In this document: positions 17,518 through 25,157 of the stretch, in pieces
Position numbering within the stretch: the first letter of the stretch is position 1
Layout of the letters: every line of letters starts with the position of its first letter
Assembly (NCBI GenBank): GCA_044841755.1
Contig: JAXOFM010000001.1
Span: forward strand, 310,001 to 374,000
DNA length: 64,000 bases
Source: CAZAPO01 sp044841755
GTDB lineage: Bacteria > Bacteroidota > Bacteroidia > Flavobacteriales > Flavobacteriaceae
Direction: 5' to 3'
Made by a program: the position numbers and the translations under genes
The notes under the pieces: generated by a model
Told to the model about the DNA's origin: nothing
The model's database searches: none
The model's input: the letters and a program-made list of their open reading frames with translations, nothing else

Positions 17518-18192
17518 TTACTTAATTTTAAACCTAATATACGTAATTGGTTTGTTTTGCTCTAAATATTGCCTCTCATAAAATGTTTGAATAGCAGTTA
17601 CCTCATCAGGACTGCCTTCATTTCTATACACATTATGGTTGGCATATAAAACCTCATGTCCTTCCCCATGTAAAAGTCCAAGCGTATAACCATGCATAAA
17701 CTCACTATCAGTTTTTAAATGTAACAATCCATCAGGTTTTAAAATCTTTTTGTAACGCTGCAAAAAAACTGTATTGGTCATTCTGTGTTTAGTACGCTTA
17801 TACTTAATTTGAGGATCTGGAAAAGTTATCCAGATTTCATCTACTTCATTTTCAGCAAAAGCATGCTCAACCAATTCAATTTGGGTTCGTAAAAACCCAA
17901 CATTAGAAATATTCTCTTCTACAGCAGTTTTAGCTCCTCGCCAAAATCGTGCACCTTTTATATCAATACCAATAAAATTCTTCTCTGGAAATCTTTGCGC
18001 CAACCCAACACTATATTCACCTTTTCCGCAACCCAGTTCCAACACTATGGGATTATTATTTTTAAAGAATTCTTTGTTCCACTTTCCTTTGAGGTAAAAT
18101 TCTTTTTCAGTCAAACCTTCTCTGGTTGGCTGAATTACATTACCAAAAGTTTCATTTTCCTTAAATCTTTTCAGTTTGTTTTTACTACCCAC
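17518..18192 (-). CDS. trmB: tRNA (guanine-N7-)-methyltransferase
   Basis: 224 residues. SAM-binding motif LELGCGKGEYSVGLA, then NFIGIDIKGAR, and the TrmB signature ITFPDPQIKYKRTKHRMTN. The C-terminus contains LHLKTDSEFMHGYTL, and T-x-x-Q-T-F-Y-E in the tail is also characteristic. The enzyme methylates G46 of tRNA. The start is GTG. It is first in a reverse-strand run leading to the LysE exporter and ATL genes. Confidence 0.95.
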   Translation of the reverse strand: MGSKNKLKRFKENETFGNVIQPTREGLTEKEFYLKGKWNKEFFKNNNPIVLELGCGKGEYSVGLAQRFPEKNFIGIDIKGARFWRGAKTAVEENISNVGFLRTQIELVEHAFAENEVDEIWITFPDPQIKYKRTKHRMTNTVFLQRYKKILKPDGLLHLKTDSEFMHGYTLGLLHGEGHEVLYANHNVYRNEGSPDEVTAIQTFYERQYLEQNKPITYIRFKIK

Positions 18193-18245
18193 TACACTTG
18201 ATTTTGAGCAAAAATAAACAAATATGTAAGAGATTTAATTATTAC

Positions 18246-18253
18246 TACCTTTG
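18246..18253 (+). promoter_or_regulatory. -7 promoter element close to the glycosyltransferase start
   Basis: TACCTTTG lies 10 bases before the ATG at 18264, which would give a leader of only a few bases. There is no clear -33 box. Confidence 0.4.
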
Positions 18254-18263
18254 ATTTCTTCTG

Positions 18264-19313
18264 ATGAAAAAACGTATTCTAATAGCACCTTTAAACTGGG
18301 GACTTGGACACGCCACAAGGTGTATTCCTATTATTAATGCTTTACTTAAATATGATTTCGAGCCAATACTCGCTTCGGATGGAAATGCGCTTGCTTTTTT
18401 AAGAAAGGAATTCCCTAATTTGGAATATATTGAGCTTCCTTCGTACAATATTACTTATCCCAGAAATGGGTCTTTTAAATGGCACTTTTTGAAAAAATCT
18501 CCATCTATTCTAAGTTCAATTAAAAAGGAGCAAAAAGTGATTTCATCTTTAGTTGACTCTAGAAGAATTGATGGTATTATAAGTGATAATAGATTTGGAG
18601 TTTTTAGCAAAAAAATACCATCTGTTTATATAACACATCAATTAAATGTTCATAGTGGAAGCACAAGTTGGATAAGCTCTAAATTTCATAGAAGAAAGAT
18701 TCATAGATTTGATGAATGTTGGGTTCCGGACACGATTAATTCTTCTCTTTCAGGAGAATTAAGCAATAGTAAAAACATAAAAATCAAAGTCAAATATATT
18801 GGTCACCTCAGTAGATTTAAAAAAGAAACATTAGAAACAGAATATGATCTTTTGGTTCTTTTATCCGGTCCTGAGCCTCAAAGAGGTATATTGGAAAATT
18901 TATTACTTGAGCAATTAAACAATTTTGAAGGAAATATTGCCTTTGTTAAAGGTGTGATTGAAGATAAACAAACAAAAGTTGTTAATGAAAATATGACTAC
19001 CTATAACTACTTAAATTCTTTTGAACTCAATGAGGTCATCAATAAAAGTGCTTTATTACTTTCAAGATCTGGATATTCAACTATTATGGATTTGGCTAGA
19101 CTTGGTAAGAAAGTCTTTTTTATTCCAACACCTGGGCAATATGAGCAAGAGTATTTGGCTAACCACCTTAAAAGCAAAAACATTGCTCCTTTTGCTACTC
19201 AAAAAGATTTTAAAATTCAAAGTTTGAGAACTGCAGAAAATTACAAAGGATTTGATCAAATTGCTTTTGAGGAACTTCCAAAGAATTTATTTGGTCTTTT
19301 CGAGAGTAAATGA
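18264..19313 (+). CDS. MurG/UGT-like glycosyltransferase (GT-B fold)
   Basis: 349 residues. The N-terminal NWGLGHATRCIPIINALL is the glycine-rich acceptor loop of MurG-like glycosyltransferases. The C-terminal half contains LSRSGYSTIMDLARLGKKVF and IPTPGQYEQEYLANHL, the nucleotide-sugar-binding block of family GT28. The sugar and acceptor are unknown. It lacks the usual MurG operon context (mur genes), so a role in glycolipid or surface-glycan synthesis is an inference. Its 3' end overlaps the convergent histidine kinase gene by 27 bases. Confidence 0.8.
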   Translation: MKKRILIAPLNWGLGHATRCIPIINALLKYDFEPILASDGNALAFLRKEFPNLEYIELPSYNITYPRNGSFKWHFLKKSPSILSSIKKEQKVISSLVDSRRIDGIISDNRFGVFSKKIPSVYITHQLNVHSGSTSWISSKFHRRKIHRFDECWVPDTINSSLSGELSNSKNIKIKVKYIGHLSRFKKETLETEYDLLVLLSGPEPQRGILENLLLEQLNNFEGNIAFVKGVIEDKQTKVVNENMTTYNYLNSFELNEVINKSALLLSRSGYSTIMDLARLGKKVFFIPTPGQYEQEYLANHLKSKNIAPFATQKDFKIQSLRTAENYKGFDQIAFEELPKNLFGLFESK

Positions 19314-20330
19314 AAATTCACTTCCTAAACCATATTCACTTTCTACATAAATTTTTTCGTGATGCGCTTCAATGATGTGTTTTACAATAGCTAAGCCTAA
19401 GCCTGAACCTCCTTCTTTACGAGATCCACTTTTATCTACCCTGTAAAAACGTTCAAACAAACGAGGTATGTGTTCTTTTTCAATACCTTCTCCATTATCG
19501 GTTACCCTAACAATTACCTTATTTTTAATCAAGTTTTCAATACTCACCTCTGTTGTCCCATTCTTTTCTCCATATTTGATAGAATTTACAATTAGATTAG
19601 AAAGGACCTGTTGTAAACGCTCTCTGTCACCATTTACCATTATTGGATTTCGATAATCCATGTCAAAAGTCAAGGTGATTTTCTTTTTGTTGGCTTTGAT
19701 CTCAAGAAGGTCAAAAACATTCTTTACAAGCTCTATAATGTCAAATGACTCTATATCTAAACTAAGATCTCCAGCTTCAAGCCTAGTGATCATATCAAGA
19801 TCTTTAATAATGTAAGTTAACCTTTCAACTCCCTTATCGGCTCGCTCTAGATATTTATCCCTCAACACCTCATCATCTGCAGCTCCATCCAACAAAGTAG
19901 CTATATATCCTTGTACTGTAAATAATGGCGTCTTCAATTCGTGAGACACATTACCAACAAACTCTTTTCTATATTGCTCCCGAATCTTTAATGCTTCAAT
20001 CTCAAGTTTTTTGTCCTTGGCATACCTATCAATTTCTTGAGTAAGTGTGGCCATATCTGTTGTAATCTGGTTTTTACTGAACGAACTTGATTCAAGCAAT
20101 GTTAAATCATCATAGATTTTTTTTACACGCTTGTAAATGAATTGCTCTACGCGATATTGAATGATAAAGAAAGATACTATAAAACTTACTACTGCAAATA
20201 AAAGCAGAGCCCATATGTTTAGTGATTCAATCACGTATAAAAAAACACTCACAAAGAGTGTTAGGAAAGCCGTGATAAATATTGACGACTTAAACGCAAA
20301 TTTATACGATCTCTTAAAGGTCTTTGCCAT
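19287..20330 (-). CDS. Sensor histidine kinase, PhoR-like
   Basis: 347 residues. Two N-terminal membrane helices (about 15-35 and 40-57) are joined by a very short loop, so there is essentially no periplasmic sensor domain. The dimerisation domain carries phospho-acceptor His130 in FVGNVSHELKTPLFTV. The ATPase domain has LSNLIVNSIKYG, VTDNGEGI, and GGSGLGLAIVKHI. It overlaps the response regulator gene by one base and forms a pair with it. Position and sequence resemble the PhoR/PhoB systems of Bacteroidota, but no phosphate genes are adjacent. Confidence 0.93.
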   Translation of the reverse strand: MAKTFKRSYKFAFKSSIFITAFLTLFVSVFLYVIESLNIWALLLFAVVSFIVSFFIIQYRVEQFIYKRVKKIYDDLTLLESSSFSKNQITTDMATLTQEIDRYAKDKKLEIEALKIREQYRKEFVGNVSHELKTPLFTVQGYIATLLDGAADDEVLRDKYLERADKGVERLTYIIKDLDMITRLEAGDLSLDIESFDIIELVKNVFDLLEIKANKKKITLTFDMDYRNPIMVNGDRERLQQVLSNLIVNSIKYGEKNGTTEVSIENLIKNKVIVRVTDNGEGIEKEHIPRLFERFYRVDKSGSRKEGGSGLGLAIVKHIIEAHHEKIYVESEYGLGSEFSFTLEKTK

Positions 20331-21013
20331 TAGCTTACAAACTTATAACCAACGCCTTTTACTGTTTTAAAGGAGTCATCTCCTATTTTTTCTCTTAGTT
20401 TTCTAATGTGTACATCAATGGTACGTCCACCAACCACTACTTCATTACCCCAAACCTTGTCCAATATTTCGTCTCTCTTAAATACTTTACCTGGTTTAGA
20501 GGTAAGCAAAGATAATAATTCAAACTCTTTTCTAGGCAATACTATTTCCTCATCCTTTAGAAGAACTTTGTACTCATCCCTATCAATCGTTAAATTTCCA
20601 ATCTTTAGAACGTTATCTTGCTTATCTTCTTCTTTAAAACGTCTAAGTAGTGCTTTTACTTTACTCACTAAAACTTTTGGTTTAATAGGCTTAGTGATAT
20701 AATCATCTGCTCCAGCATCAAACCCAGCTACTTGTGAATAATCTTCACCTCTCGCTGTCAAAAAAGTTATAACTACATTCTTTAGATCTGGAATGGTTCT
20801 TATTTGCTCACAAGCCTCTATACCATCCATTTCAGGCATCATTACATCAAGTATAATTAACTGCGGTTTTTCCTTCTTTGCTTTTTTTACACCTTCCACT
20901 CCATTTTCAGCAGTAATAACTTTATAGCCCTCGTTAGATAGATTATAACCAACTATCTCCAAAATATCTGGCTCGTCATCAACTAATAGTATTTTAATAT
21001 CTTTTTTGTTCAT
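20330..21013 (-). CDS. OmpR/PhoB-family response regulator
   Basis: 227 residues. The receiver domain has acidic pocket D12-D13 and phospho-acceptor Asp56 in LIILDVMMPEMDG, with switch Thr in FLTARGED and the conserved Lys in ITKPIKP. The C-terminal winged-helix DNA-binding domain includes FELLSLLTSKPGKVFKRDEIL and RTIDVHIRKLREKIGD. It is partner to the kinase gene that overlaps it. The upstream intergenic region contains a 9-base inverted repeat (21106-21146) that could be an operator. Confidence 0.94.
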   Translation of the reverse strand: MNKKDIKILLVDDEPDILEIVGYNLSNEGYKVITAENGVEGVKKAKKEKPQLIILDVMMPEMDGIEACEQIRTIPDLKNVVITFLTARGEDYSQVAGFDAGADDYITKPIKPKVLVSKVKALLRRFKEEDKQDNVLKIGNLTIDRDEYKVLLKDEEIVLPRKEFELLSLLTSKPGKVFKRDEILDKVWGNEVVVGGRTIDVHIRKLREKIGDDSFKTVKGVGYKFVS

Positions 21014-21105
21014 TAGTAAATTATCATCCTTACAATGCGGTAAAGATAAAATTAATCAAAAAGAATAATATTTAGCCTTGTATTTAATAACTTTATGGTA
21101 ACATG

Positions 21106-21146
21106 AAAGTTACGTTTACCTAACCTTTTCGATGAATCGTAACTTT
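21106..21146. promoter_or_regulatory. Inverted repeat between response regulator and T9SS gene
   Basis: AAAGTTACG (21106-21114) is the exact reverse complement of CGTAACTTT (21138-21146), separated by 23 bases. It lies in the divergent region between the response regulator gene and the T9SS mini-protein gene. A similar TAACTTTT motif recurs at about 21175. Operator function is a guess. Confidence 0.3.
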
Positions 21147-21225
21147 TTTTAACATGACTTTGGTATAACTTTTGCAAATGATTTATTAATTTTAACCTTA
21201 TTGATTTTATAGCAAACCCTATTGT

Positions 21226-21558
21226 ATGAAAAAAAACTACTTAATTAAATACTTATTTATTGCGATGCTTTTTGTTTCGGCATCTGCTTTTTCTCAGTCG
21301 AAAGAGGGCTTGTCATCTAAAGATAACATTGAGGGTTTGAACATATTTCCTAATCCTGTAAACAGCGGTAAGGTTTATATAAGCACTAAAAACAATCTGT
21401 CTAAAAGTATTGAAATCTATGATGTTCTAGGAAAAAAGGTAATTTCACAGGTTTTATATGGAAATGAATTAAAGATTCAAGATCTTAACCCTGGAGTTTA
21501 TATTTTAAAAATTAAAGAAGGTAAATCTTCAGCCACACGTAAGTTAGTGGTTAGATAA
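21226..21558 (+). CDS. Small T9SS sorting-domain protein with almost no cargo domain
   Basis: 110 residues. A signal peptide (residues 1-24, ending ASAFSQ) is followed by about 14 residues, then a type A T9SS C-terminal domain: LNIFPNPVNSGKVYI, IYDVLGKKV, LNPGVYILKI and terminal R-K-L-V-V-R. T9SS normally exports large proteins and cleaves this domain for surface attachment. Here cleavage would release nearly nothing, so the domain itself may be the product, or the gene is a remnant. A terminator follows, and another T9SS gene lies downstream. Confidence 0.9.
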   Translation: MKKNYLIKYLFIAMLFVSASAFSQSKEGLSSKDNIEGLNIFPNPVNSGKVYISTKNNLSKSIEIYDVLGKKVISQVLYGNELKIQDLNPGVYILKIKEGKSSATRKLVVR

Positions 21559-21584
21559 TACTTACTACAATATTAAATTTATGT

Positions 21585-21612
21585 AAAAGCAGCTTTTTAG
21601 CTGCTTTTTTTT
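21585..21612 (+). terminator. Rho-independent terminator after the T9SS mini-protein gene
   Basis: AAAAGCAGCT (21585-21594) pairs with AGCTGCTTTT (21599-21608), and the T tract continues to 21612. Confidence 0.92.
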
Positions 21613-21672
21613 ATGTTTCAACCTAAATTTCTTACTATATTAGTAGTTCTTAATTAATTAATCTTTTCGTAT

Positions 21673-22584
21673 ATGAAAAAACTTTACTTTTTATTGATTG
21701 CCCTTACAATCGTCTCTTCTTCATTTGGTCAAACAATTACTGAATTTGAGCCTAACCCTGCTGGAGGCGATCCTCCAAATTCAACCTTTGAGTTAAAGGG
21801 CACTCCTAACGCTGGCTTTAACTTATGGATTTTAAGCATCGAAAACGATGGATACAACGGTACTGTAGATAGAGCTACTAATGTTACTGGAACATTTGGA
21901 GCTAATGGTCTTGCAGTTGTAACTGTTCCCGATCTTGAGAATCCTTCTTTCACCGTTATATTAACTGACAATTTTACGGGCTCAATTGGAGATGATTTAG
22001 ATGGAACAAATGATGGCACTCTTGACACATCTTCATTAGGAACCATTCTTGATGCAGTTGGCGTGTCTGATGCAGTAGCAGATGACGCGAGTTTATACGG
22101 TGCAGGTCTTGGAGGAGCCGATATATTATTTAATGGTGAGTTTGAACCTCTTTTGGCCTTTAGAGATGGTACAACTGGTGAATGGTATAATACAGTTACA
22201 ATTAATTTTGGTCAACCTGATGAGGAAGTTGCTGTGTTTGATGCTAGTGGTAATTCAGTAGATAAAGCAGAGTTTGATTCAGATCCTACTACAGGACCAA
22301 CCTATGGTAGTCCTAATGCATCAAGATCTTTAGCTTCGGCAAAAGAAAAACAGATAGAAGATTTTAACTTATATCCGAACCCAACCTCAAAGAGTTTTGT
22401 GAACATTGAGAGTAAGAGTAGTGCGGCAATGGATGTTAAGGTTTTTGATATTCTTGGAAAACAAGTTATTCAGCAAAGAGTAACCAATAATCGTTTGGAT
22501 GTAACCAATCTAAATGTTGGTGTTTACATCATGAGAGTAGAGCAAGAAAATGCTTTTGCTACTAGAAAATTAGTGATTAGATAA
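21673..22584 (+). CDS. T9SS-secreted protein with lamin-tail-like domain
   Basis: 303 residues. The signal peptide ends SSSFGQ at residue 20. The body (21-225) begins TITEFEPNPAGGDPPNSTFELKG and contains DAVGVSD and FELKG-type segments resembling the lamin-tail/endonuclease-associated beta-sandwich of secreted bacterial proteins. A T9SS type A sorting domain ends it: FNLYPNPTSKS, VFDILGKQV, LNVGVYIMRV, R-K-L-V-I-R. It is therefore delivered to the cell surface or medium. No catalytic motif is visible. It is related at the C-terminus to the preceding small gene. Confidence 0.85.
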   Translation: MKKLYFLLIALTIVSSSFGQTITEFEPNPAGGDPPNSTFELKGTPNAGFNLWILSIENDGYNGTVDRATNVTGTFGANGLAVVTVPDLENPSFTVILTDNFTGSIGDDLDGTNDGTLDTSSLGTILDAVGVSDAVADDASLYGAGLGGADILFNGEFEPLLAFRDGTTGEWYNTVTINFGQPDEEVAVFDASGNSVDKAEFDSDPTTGPTYGSPNASRSLASAKEKQIEDFNLYPNPTSKSFVNIESKSSAAMDVKVFDILGKQVIQQRVTNNRLDVTNLNVGVYIMRVEQENAFATRKLVIR

Positions 22585-22601
22585 TCATTCTTTCATATTT
22601 A

Positions 22602-22632
22602 AAAAAAGCGTTGCCTATGGTGACGCTTTTTT
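22602..22632 (+). terminator. Rho-independent terminator after the T9SS gene
   Basis: AAAAAAGCGT (22602-22611) pairs with ACGCTTTTTT (22623-22632); the stem continues inward through wobble pairs to a TAT loop. Confidence 0.9.
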
Positions 22633-22640
22633 ATTTTATA

Positions 22641-22648
22641 TACTTTTG
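22641..22648 (+). promoter_or_regulatory. -7 promoter element for the LuxE-like gene
   Basis: TACTTTTG ends 12 bases before the ATG at 22661, directly after the preceding terminator, implying a leader of only about five to eight bases. There is no clear -33 box. Confidence 0.5.
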
Positions 22649-22660
22649 CCCCAAGCCTAA

Positions 22661-23641
22661 ATGATACACAAAAAAGACATATTCAATATTAGTTCTGAAA
22701 TTGAGTTCAATGAGATAGCTTTAAAAATATTTAAGCATCAATTTGAGAATAATAAGGTTTATCGCTCGTTTTGTGATTTACTTTACAAGCATCCTAGTGC
22801 GGTTAACAAGATTGAAGATATTCCGTTTTTACCTATTCAGTTTTTTAAATCTCATAAGGTGATTTCATCTTCAGAAGAGATTCAAGTAACTTTCACAAGT
22901 AGTGGGACTACTGGGCAACAAACCAGTAAGCATTTAGTAACTGATCTAAGTATATATCAAGAAAGTTTTACAAAATCTTTTGAGCACTTTTATGGAAAAA
23001 ATGAAGATTACGTTGTTTTAGCTTTATTGCCTTCATACCTTGAAAGAGAAGGGTCATCATTGATCTATATGGTAGACTCGATGATTAAAAGTTCTAAATC
23101 CTCAGAAAGTGGATTCTATCTTAGCAATTTAGCAGTACTTAAAAAGACATTGCAATCTCTTGAATCGCAGAAACAGAAAACACTGCTTATTGGTGTTTCT
23201 TTTGCCTTGTTAGACTTTGTTGAACACTACAACATGCAATTAAGCGGTACTGTTGTAATGGAAACTGGTGGCATGAAAGGTCGAAGAAAAGAGTTAATAA
23301 GAAGCGAACTACACAACAAACTAAAAGCTGGCTTTGGTGTCGACAACATTCATAGCGAATATGGGATGACAGAGCTTTTATCGCAAGCATACTCAAAAGG
23401 AGATGGGATTTTTGAAACGCCGCCTTGGATGAAAGTACTAACTCGTGATCCTGAAGACGCCTTAAGTATACAAAAACAAGGAAAAACAGGAGGAATTAAT
23501 ATTATTGACCTTGCAAACCTCAATTCCTGCTCTTTTATTGCCACACAAGATCTAGGGAAAGTTTATGCTAATGGTGGCTTTGAAGTTCTTGGTAGGTTTG
23601 ATGAAAGTGATATACGCGGATGTAACCTTATGGTCATTTAA
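22661..23641 (+). CDS. LuxE-like acyl-protein synthetase / AMP-dependent ligase relative
   Basis: 326 residues. The adenylating-enzyme phosphate loop appears as VTFTSSGTTGQQTSKH (near residue 80), followed by METGGMKGRRKE and HSEYGMTELLSQAY, the pattern of LuxE and phenylacetate-CoA-ligase-like adenylate formers. LuxE activates fatty acids as acyl-AMP and transfers them to a reductase in luminous bacteria. Here no luxC, luxD or luciferase genes are nearby, so the natural role is unknown. The protein is slightly shorter than LuxE (about 370). The gene is monocistronic and convergent with tyrS. Confidence 0.8.
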   Translation: MIHKKDIFNISSEIEFNEIALKIFKHQFENNKVYRSFCDLLYKHPSAVNKIEDIPFLPIQFFKSHKVISSSEEIQVTFTSSGTTGQQTSKHLVTDLSIYQESFTKSFEHFYGKNEDYVVLALLPSYLEREGSSLIYMVDSMIKSSKSSESGFYLSNLAVLKKTLQSLESQKQKTLLIGVSFALLDFVEHYNMQLSGTVVMETGGMKGRRKELIRSELHNKLKAGFGVDNIHSEYGMTELLSQAYSKGDGIFETPPWMKVLTRDPEDALSIQKQGKTGGINIIDLANLNSCSFIATQDLGKVYANGGFEVLGRFDESDIRGCNLMVI

Positions 23642-23686
23642 ATTAACTCATTTTTAATTAATAAAAAGTGTAAGGAATGAAATATT

Positions 23687-23709
23687 ATGCGTACATACTA
23701 ATGTAGCAT
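23687..23709. other. Hairpin in the gap between convergent genes
   Basis: ATGC-g-TACAT (23687-23696) pairs with ATGTAGCAT (23701-23709) around an ACTA loop, with one bulged G. It has no T tract; function is unknown. Confidence 0.4.
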
Positions 23710-23750
23710 ATACTTGCTGCGAAAAAGAAAATTAGGTTGGTTAGTTTTTT

Positions 23751-23785
23751 GAAGTCTGGTTACGTTACTTCTGTAACCAGACTTC
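23751..23785 (-). terminator. Strong hairpin just past tyrS, probable 3' end structure
   Basis: GAAGTCTGGTTAC (23751-23763) and GTAACCAGACTTC (23773-23785) form a perfect 13-base stem with a 9-base loop, five bases past the tyrS stop codon. Neither strand has the usual T tract after it: on the reverse strand it is followed by A residues. It may be a processed 3' end rather than a classical terminator. Confidence 0.5.
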
Positions 23786-23789
23786 TCTG

Positions 23790-25085
23790 TTATATGGCCT
23801 TTATAATATAAGTATTGCGTTTCCCTTTATTTATAATAACATAAGTCTCATTGATAAGATCTTCTGCAGTAATTTTATAGTCTTCTTTTACCTTTTCTTT
23901 ATTTACTGAAACAGAATTCTCTTTTAATGCTCTTCTTGCTTCACCATTAGAATTTAAAAAGCTTGTCTTAGCTGCAAGCGCTCCAATCATATCGAGTCCT
24001 TCTGTAATTTCAGATTTAGAAATTTCTGCTTGTGGCACGCCTTCAAACACATCTAAAAAAGTTGCCTCATCTAACGTTTGAATATCATTTTTAAACGTCT
24101 TACTAAATAATATATTGGAAGCCTTTTCAGCGTTTTCAAACTCATTTTGAGAATGTACCATAACAGTAATTTCTTTAGCTAAACGCTTTTGCAAAACACG
24201 TAAATGAGGAGCTTCTTGATGTTCCTTTACTAAACTCACGACCTCATCTTCAGTTAAAAAAGTAAATATCTTTATGTATTTCTCTGCATCTTCATCACTC
24301 GAGTTCAACCAATATTGATAGAACTTATATGGAGATGTTCTCTGGGCGTCTAACCATACATTTCCTCCTTCGGATTTTCCAAATTTAGAACCATCAGATT
24401 TTGTAATTAAAGGGCATGTAATTGCAAAACCTTTTCCTCTACCTATTCGTCTAATAAGCTCAGTTCCTGTTGTGATATTCCCCCATTGATCACTTCCTCC
24501 CATTTGAATTGTACAATTATTATCTCTGTACAAATGCAAGAAATCGTATCCTTGAACCAGCTGATAAGTAAACTCTGTAAAGCTCATTCCTTCAGAGGAT
24601 TCAGAGGAAATTCTGTTCTTTACAGAATCTTTAGCCATCATATAATTAACGGTAATATGCTTGCCAACATCTCTAATGAATTCTAGAAATGAAAACTCTT
24701 TCATCCAGTCATAATTATTCACTAAAACTGCTGCGTTATCTGCATCACTTTCAAAGTCTAAGAAATGAGCTAACTGGTTTTTTATTGCTTCTTGATTATG
24801 ACGAAGTGTCTTTTCATCCAATAAATTACGTTCACTAGATTTTCCTGAGGGATCTCCAATCATTCCAGTGGCTCCACCAACTAGCGCTACAGGCTTGTGG
24901 CCACAACGTTGGTAATGCGCCAATAACATAATTGGCACCAAATTTCCTATATGTAAAGAATCGGCTGTTGGATCAAATCCTACATAAGCGCTTCTCATTT
25001 CTTCCATTAAGTGTTCTTCAGCTCCTGGCATGGTGTCATGTACCATTCCTCTCCACTTTAATTCCTCTATAAAGTTCTTTATCAT
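23790..25085 (-). CDS. tyrS: Tyrosyl-tRNA synthetase
   Basis: 431 residues from the ATG at 25083-25085. The frame is open a further 20 codons upstream, but only to a GTG and across a TATCTTTG promoter box (25104-25111), so the shorter start is chosen. Class I synthetase motifs are HIGNLVPIMLL (HIGH), YDFLHLYRDNNC, QMGGSDQWGNITTG (tyrosine/ATP contacts) and KFGKSEGGNVW (KMSKS loop). An S4-like RNA-binding domain forms the C-terminus (NGEARRALKENSVSVN). The enzyme charges tRNA Tyr. Confidence 0.97.
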   Translation of the reverse strand: MIKNFIEELKWRGMVHDTMPGAEEHLMEEMRSAYVGFDPTADSLHIGNLVPIMLLAHYQRCGHKPVALVGGATGMIGDPSGKSSERNLLDEKTLRHNQEAIKNQLAHFLDFESDADNAAVLVNNYDWMKEFSFLEFIRDVGKHITVNYMMAKDSVKNRISSESSEGMSFTEFTYQLVQGYDFLHLYRDNNCTIQMGGSDQWGNITTGTELIRRIGRGKGFAITCPLITKSDGSKFGKSEGGNVWLDAQRTSPYKFYQYWLNSSDEDAEKYIKIFTFLTEDEVVSLVKEHQEAPHLRVLQKRLAKEITVMVHSQNEFENAEKASNILFSKTFKNDIQTLDEATFLDVFEGVPQAEISKSEITEGLDMIGALAAKTSFLNSNGEARRALKENSVSVNKEKVKEDYKITAEDLINETYVIINKGKRNTYIIKAI

Positions 25086-25103
25086 TGGATTTGAAAATTT
25101 GAA

Positions 25104-25111
25104 CAAAGATA
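25104..25111 (-). promoter_or_regulatory. -7 promoter element for tyrS
   Basis: Reads TATCTTTG on the reverse strand, 18 bases before the chosen tyrS start. It supports that start over the longer frame. Confidence 0.6.
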
Positions 25112-25157
25112 AATTTTTAGCCCATGATGAAAAAAGAAAAAACACTAATTTAGGTGC

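Noticed and set aside
21014..21225. A Pho box upstream of the PhoB-like regulator
   Set aside because: The E. coli consensus is not present; only an inverted repeat is visible and no phosphate genes adjoin.
23677..23706. A nine-codon ORF M-K-Y-Y-A-Y-I-L-M that resembles the start of a GIY-YIG nuclease and loosely resembles the gcdH mini-ORF
   Set aside because: Too short, ends at once, and the similarity to 10652-10678 needs several gaps; probably chance.
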